Positions 60,617-64,000 of a DNA stretch of 64,000 nucleotides are shown here, in pieces. Position numbers and translations under genes: made by a program. Location of the stretch: positions 1 through 64,000 of the forward strand of contig CAICTM010000212.1 of the NCBI GenBank assembly GCA_903772945.1, read 5' to 3'. The DNA is from Seminavis robusta (Eukaryota; Bacillariophyta; Bacillariophyceae; Naviculales; Naviculaceae). The notes under the pieces are model-generated. The model was not told the origin of the DNA and ran no database searches. It worked only from the letters and a program-made list of their open reading frames with translations. Positions within the stretch are counted from its first letter, which is position 1. Every line of letters begins with the position of its first letter.

Positions 60617-62026
60617 ATGAAACTCCAAGAAACAGCAAAACTGATGATGCTGTCATCCACTGCCACAGCTGAGGAAACTGATGGGTTGGGCATCAAGACC
60701 AAAGTTGGGTTTGTCGTGGGGTTTGCCCTCGGATTTGTGTTCATGCAAGCCATGGTCTTTCTGGGCGGAGAAGCTGACTTTCGACAACTCTTTACCGACC
60801 CTTCCTCCGCTGCTGCCAAGCAAGTCAATCCATTGGGTCAGGCATTTGAAGCATCGCTGCGAAACATACAAGACGCTGCCAACGGGACGACCAAGAACAC
60901 CAGCCGAGTGGCAACAACGGATGCTCTGGCAAAGCCACAAGAAGAACAACCAGCCATGACGGCGGATTCTTTGTTTCAACTACCCTTTTATATCTACGAC
61001 AATGAACTGGACTGGTCGGTCAATGCCACCGTGACTCGTGGTACCAATCAAGCGGAATTGTTGAATCAGAGTGGATTTTTGGGTTACAAGCATTCTGATG
61101 ACTACTGGTTGCTCCTTCATGCCAAACAACATCCCATGCGAACCATGGACCCCAGCAAGGCAGATTTGTTCTTTGTCCCCACCCTCCTCTCTGCATGGAA
61201 TGCCCACGGCTACGAAGGCGATGCCAGCAAAAACAAGTTCTGTGCCCACAATGGGATTTGCAACCAAAAGTTGCTGGAACGAGCGGAACAGGTGCTCCAA
61301 GAATCCAAATGGTACCGACGCAGTCAAGGACGCGATCATATTGTGGTGGACACGCACTGGCGCAAACATTGGAACAAACTGCCGTATTCTCGTCTTTTGA
61401 ATTGCAATTCCATCAGCTTTGAAAATTTAGTCCCCACGGATGGAAATCCTAAAGGGCACCAAATCCCCACCGGTGGACGGGTCCATATTCCTACACTCTA
61501 CGTTGGCAGACAATGTCAGGATGAGACCAACAAGACGCATGACTTTGCCATGATTGCCACGTTTAAACCGGGGAACAAGAACTTTCTGGATCGGGCTCAT
61601 ATTTGTCAATGGCTGGAACAAAACAACCACCAGCAGAATTACACAGTGTCACGCTGTGGAGGAGGTGATATGTGTCCTGCCTTGGGACAAGCACGATTTG
61701 GATTTCATGCTCGAGGAGATACATGGGGCTCCAATCGGCTCATGGATACCTTCCTGAGTGGCGCCATTCCAATCATGACCAGTCCGGAGCAAAGAAAGAT
61801 CTTACCGGATTTTCTGCCATGGGAAGACGTGTCGTACATGGTCGATCTCTCCAACTCCACTTCCTTTGATACCTTCATACAATCCATTCTGCAAAAAACA
61901 CCCCAAGAATTGGCAGAAAAACGAGCCAACATTTCCAGGCACAGGGACATCTTTCAGACAAAGTCCAAGGGACGACAATTTGACCTTTACATGCACAAGT
62001 TTGCACAGATGCTGGAGTTGTATTGA
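60617..62026 (+). CDS. Exostosin-like glycosyltransferase (GT47)
   Basis: 469 aa, intronless, ATG at 60617. A signal anchor (VGFVVGFALGFVFMQAMVF) at residues 31-50 gives type II Golgi topology. The catalytic part shows the exostosin signature order: LPFYIYDNELDWSVN, then KADLFFVPTLLSAW, RDHIVVDTHWRKHW, GGRVHIPTLYVG, DFAMIATFKPGNKN, and the donor-binding end MCPALGQARFGFHARGDTWG-SNRLMDTFLSGAIPIM followed by WEDVSYMVDL. Family GT47 enzymes build heparan sulfate in animals and xyloglucan or pectin parts in plants. In a diatom the product is unknown but should be a secreted or cell-wall polysaccharide. Confidence 0.88.
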   Translation: MKLQETAKLMMLSSTATAEETDGLGIKTKVGFVVGFALGFVFMQAMVFLGGEADFRQLFTDPSSAAAKQVNPLGQAFEASLRNIQDAANGTTKNTSRVATTDALAKPQEEQPAMTADSLFQLPFYIYDNELDWSVNATVTRGTNQAELLNQSGFLGYKHSDDYWLLLHAKQHPMRTMDPSKADLFFVPTLLSAWNAHGYEGDASKNKFCAHNGICNQKLLERAEQVLQESKWYRRSQGRDHIVVDTHWRKHWNKLPYSRLLNCNSISFENLVPTDGNPKGHQIPTGGRVHIPTLYVGRQCQDETNKTHDFAMIATFKPGNKNFLDRAHICQWLEQNNHQQNYTVSRCGGGDMCPALGQARFGFHARGDTWGSNRLMDTFLSGAIPIMTSPEQRKILPDFLPWEDVSYMVDLSNSTSFDTFIQSILQKTPQELAEKRANISRHRDIFQTKSKGRQFDLYMHKFAQMLELY

Positions 62027-62707
62027 AGGAAGGCAATCATAGACACAGCCGGCTACCTTAGGACTTTGGAGGTTCATGCGTGGAAGAGCCTACACTGTAC
62101 AAACAGAGGTTGGCCCGAGGACTTGCCATGGAGCCAGAGTGAACAACAGTTTTTGCATGTCTCGTGGCGTTTGGTGTTCGTGTATGAGTCGACGGATCGA
62201 CTCTTGTAGCTGCGCCTCAACACAAACATACAGTACAGTGTACCGGTGCTGGACTCGCTGGGTTTCTTGCAGGGGTGAAACGAGTCCAAAGCGATGCAGC
62301 CGTCTTTAGCGGCTGTGGCTAACAATAAGCAGTTTCATCATGTCCAGATCCAGGAAAGACCTGTTGTTGTGGGTGGGCACATTTTTTCCTTGATCGGGAC
62401 ATGCACCTGTTGGTTGGCACCATAAGATGGAAATTTCAAGTTTCATTACTATAGTAGGCTAATTTCAAGTTTCATTACACTAAGGCTCGGGTCTACACAT
62501 CAACGCTGTCATCTGCGAGATCCTGCGAGGTGGGAAATGCCAATGCCACTGGCAGCTCATGGAGTGTTGCGGCTGCTGCTCTTCCTCGGATTTGAGTAAA
62601 GGTAATGCCACGGGGCAGCATGACCTTGTTTTGTCCTTTTTGATTTTGGGAAAATTTGGGCAGTGTCCTTTCCTCGAAGTCTAGCTGTGCCATGAAGCCA
62701 GGCATGT
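62027..62707. other. Convergent intergenic stretch
   Basis: Between the exostosin-like gene and the minus-strand PDZ gene. No gene supported. Confidence 0.4.
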
Positions 62708-63397
62708 TTACAAGGCATTTGCTTTGGCGAGCACATTGTTGGCCACCATCGCAAGATTGTTATGTTGGATTGCGGATTGAAGTGTCATCATGTGAATTTT
62801 CTTCTCGCGACTGCTCTCCGTACCAACTTGAACTTTTCCTGCTATTCCTCCAAGGATCACTTGGGCACGAACATATCGCCCCATTTCGTAACGAAAGATC
62901 CCATCCATGGCCAAAGCACGTTTCAGCGCCGGCACGAGATCCTTGGCAAACGCGTCCGTGATGTGCTTCCATGTCTGTTCGCTGACACCCATGTCTTGAA
63001 GCATTCTTGGTACCGATCTGTATCGCTCCATCTTGACTTGTGCTACAGTTTGGTTGAATTCTGGCGCGAGATGTGGCTGGGTATCGACAAGTTCGCAATG
63101 CATGCCAAAGCTTTGCACTTGGCTGGTGAGTCGATGCTTAATTTGGGGCACCACTCGGATGGCGACTTCTCCTACCGCAGATGTGAGTAAAGACAGGACT
63201 ATGTTGGAATCCATGCCCGTGACTTCTGTTCCATTGATGGACAAGACCTCTTGTCCCGGTTGGAGCCCAGAGCCCTGCAAGAGACCAGCCTCCAAGGCCT
63301 TGACCAAATAGGTTCCATTTTCCAAGCGGTCAAGCCTCAGTCCCAGCTTTTGGCTGGCACTGGTCTTTGTTGCTGTGATGGTCATTGTGGATGTCAT
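62708..63397 (-). CDS. PDZ-domain protein, 229 aa
   Basis: ATG at 63397. Residues 15-85 are a PDZ domain: KLGLRLDRLENGTYLVKALE, GLLQGSGLQPGQEVLSINGT and a VLSLLTSAVGEVAIRVVP end. This matches the carboxylate-binding loop, the GLxxGDxIxxINGxxV pattern and the closing helix and strand. The remaining 140 residues are helical (VAQVKMERYRSVPRMLQDMG, FAKDLVPALKRALAMDGIFR) and not recognised. No signal peptide or membrane segment is present. PDZ domains bind C-terminal peptides, so a scaffold or adaptor role is likely; the partner is unknown. Confidence 0.75.
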   Translation of the reverse strand: MTSTMTITATKTSASQKLGLRLDRLENGTYLVKALEAGLLQGSGLQPGQEVLSINGTEVTGMDSNIVLSLLTSAVGEVAIRVVPQIKHRLTSQVQSFGMHCELVDTQPHLAPEFNQTVAQVKMERYRSVPRMLQDMGVSEQTWKHITDAFAKDLVPALKRALAMDGIFRYEMGRYVRAQVILGGIAGKVQVGTESSREKKIHMMTLQSAIQHNNLAMVANNVLAKANAL

Positions 63398-63521
63398 TGT
63401 GATTGTTTGCTTGTTGGATTGTTGTATTATTTTTGCGGTGGATGTGTTGATTTATGCTTTTGTTTTAATGGGTATCCGGGGATCATGGATCCTCTTTCAA
63501 GTTGCCCTACACGGTACGACT

Positions 63522-63556
63522 GTACCGGTACTGTACCGGTACCGGTACCGGTACCT
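63522..63556. repeat. Self-complementary TACCGG array in the promoter of the PDZ gene
   Basis: TGTACCGGTACTGTACCGG followed by further TACCGG units, 35 bp in all. It lies 125 bp upstream of the minus-strand PDZ start and can fold on itself. Confidence 0.75.
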
Positions 63557-63815
63557 AAAATAACTAATCTACTAGTATGTTTGAAGATTATTCATTCGTG
63601 CCGATTAATCTAATCATTCGCATTTCGCATGCGTTTTTGGAGGTCACGTCCAGGTCTCGAGGCAGTCGCGCTAGTTATGCGCGGACTGCAATCGTACCTC
63701 GTCAATAAGATACAACCGCTCTGTTCGGTTCGTGTTCTGGAAGTATCTAACCTCCCAATCCTACATCCGGCCCAAATCCTACATCGGAGCCACACAAAAC
63801 TTTCTCAAGCTCAGA

Positions 63816-64000
63816 ATGTCATCACATGTCAGTGAAACAAAATGCCTATGCCAATTCCTACGCGGCAAGAAACACAAACCCAAGAACTCGGACACCTTTG
63901 CTTGGCACTTTGCTGCCAAAGCAGTGGCAACCACCACAGGAGACCCCACAGCATCTGACATTCGGAAACTCTACAACCTCAAAATACTGTGGCAGGGCAA
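63816..64000 (+). CDS. Partial ORF running off the window
   Basis: ATG at 63816 opens a frame of 61 codons without a stop to the window edge. The peptide is basic with a LCQFLRGKKHKPKNSD stretch and FAWHFAAKAVATTTGD. No family recognised. The truncation is by the window, so nothing can be said of its length. Confidence 0.4.
   Translation, partial: MSSHVSETKCLCQFLRGKKHKPKNSDTFAWHFAAKAVATTTGDPTASDIRKLYNLKILWQG

Overview
The window is eukaryotic nuclear DNA, most likely from a pennate diatom. The genes are spliced with short GT-AG introns (about 55-150 nt) and lie closely packed on both strands. Several carry bipartite plastid leaders with an ASAF-like cleavage motif (FKBP, lipase, PPDK regulatory protein, prolyl-tRNA synthetase). 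Diatom-type families recur: a DUF6824 protein, membrane LRR proteins without a kinase, and a silent background of GGTACC/CTAGCTAG palindromes. The species assignment is inference; the splicing and targeting signals are visible in the sequence.

Layout. 0.4-4.7 kb: a small hypothetical gene, a ChaN-methyltransferase fusion and a three-repeat membrane protein. 4.9-8.1 kb: a complete PIF/Harbinger DNA transposon with 24-bp terminal inverted repeats, two divergent genes and a cluster of palindromic sites between them. 8.4-22.3 kb: a thylakoid-lumen FKBP, a four-exon LRR membrane protein, an ArsM-like methyltransferase with an in-frame TGA and a SECIS-like hairpin downstream, hypothetical genes including a SHTW...RAWC (TIR/HET-like) protein, an acidic secretory or plastid-entry protein, and a decayed ankyrin-repeat gene. 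23.1-23.7 kb: a run of five tRNA-like genes on one strand plus decayed copies. 24.4-31.7 kb: a flavin amine oxidase, a CRAL-TRIO-like/DUF6824 protein and a class 3 lipase. 32-39.6 kb: a direct duplication of a sulfotransferase gene around an unrelated hypothetical gene. 41-48 kb: a membrane protein, a START-like protein, an ADAT2-type tRNA deaminase, a MITE-like element loaded with minisatellite, a PPDK regulatory protein and a DUF899 thioredoxin-like protein. 49-64 kb: a second LRR protein, a prolyl-tRNA synthetase, an SGNH-like membrane protein, an AlkB protein between two zinc fingers, a minisatellite and a foldback element, a GT47 exostosin-like enzyme, a PDZ protein and an open reading frame running off the edge.

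There is no operon logic. Shared themes are plastid-directed proteins (protein folding, lipid turnover, C4-type pyruvate metabolism, translation) and cell-surface or Golgi proteins (LRR, sulfotransferase, exostosin, SGNH). The most notable item is the probable selenocysteine form of an arsenite-methyltransferase-like enzyme at 12.8-13.7 kb: the TGA sits exactly at a conserved catalytic cysteine, homologous sequence continues in the same frame for 51 codons, and a SECIS-like fold follows in the 3' region.
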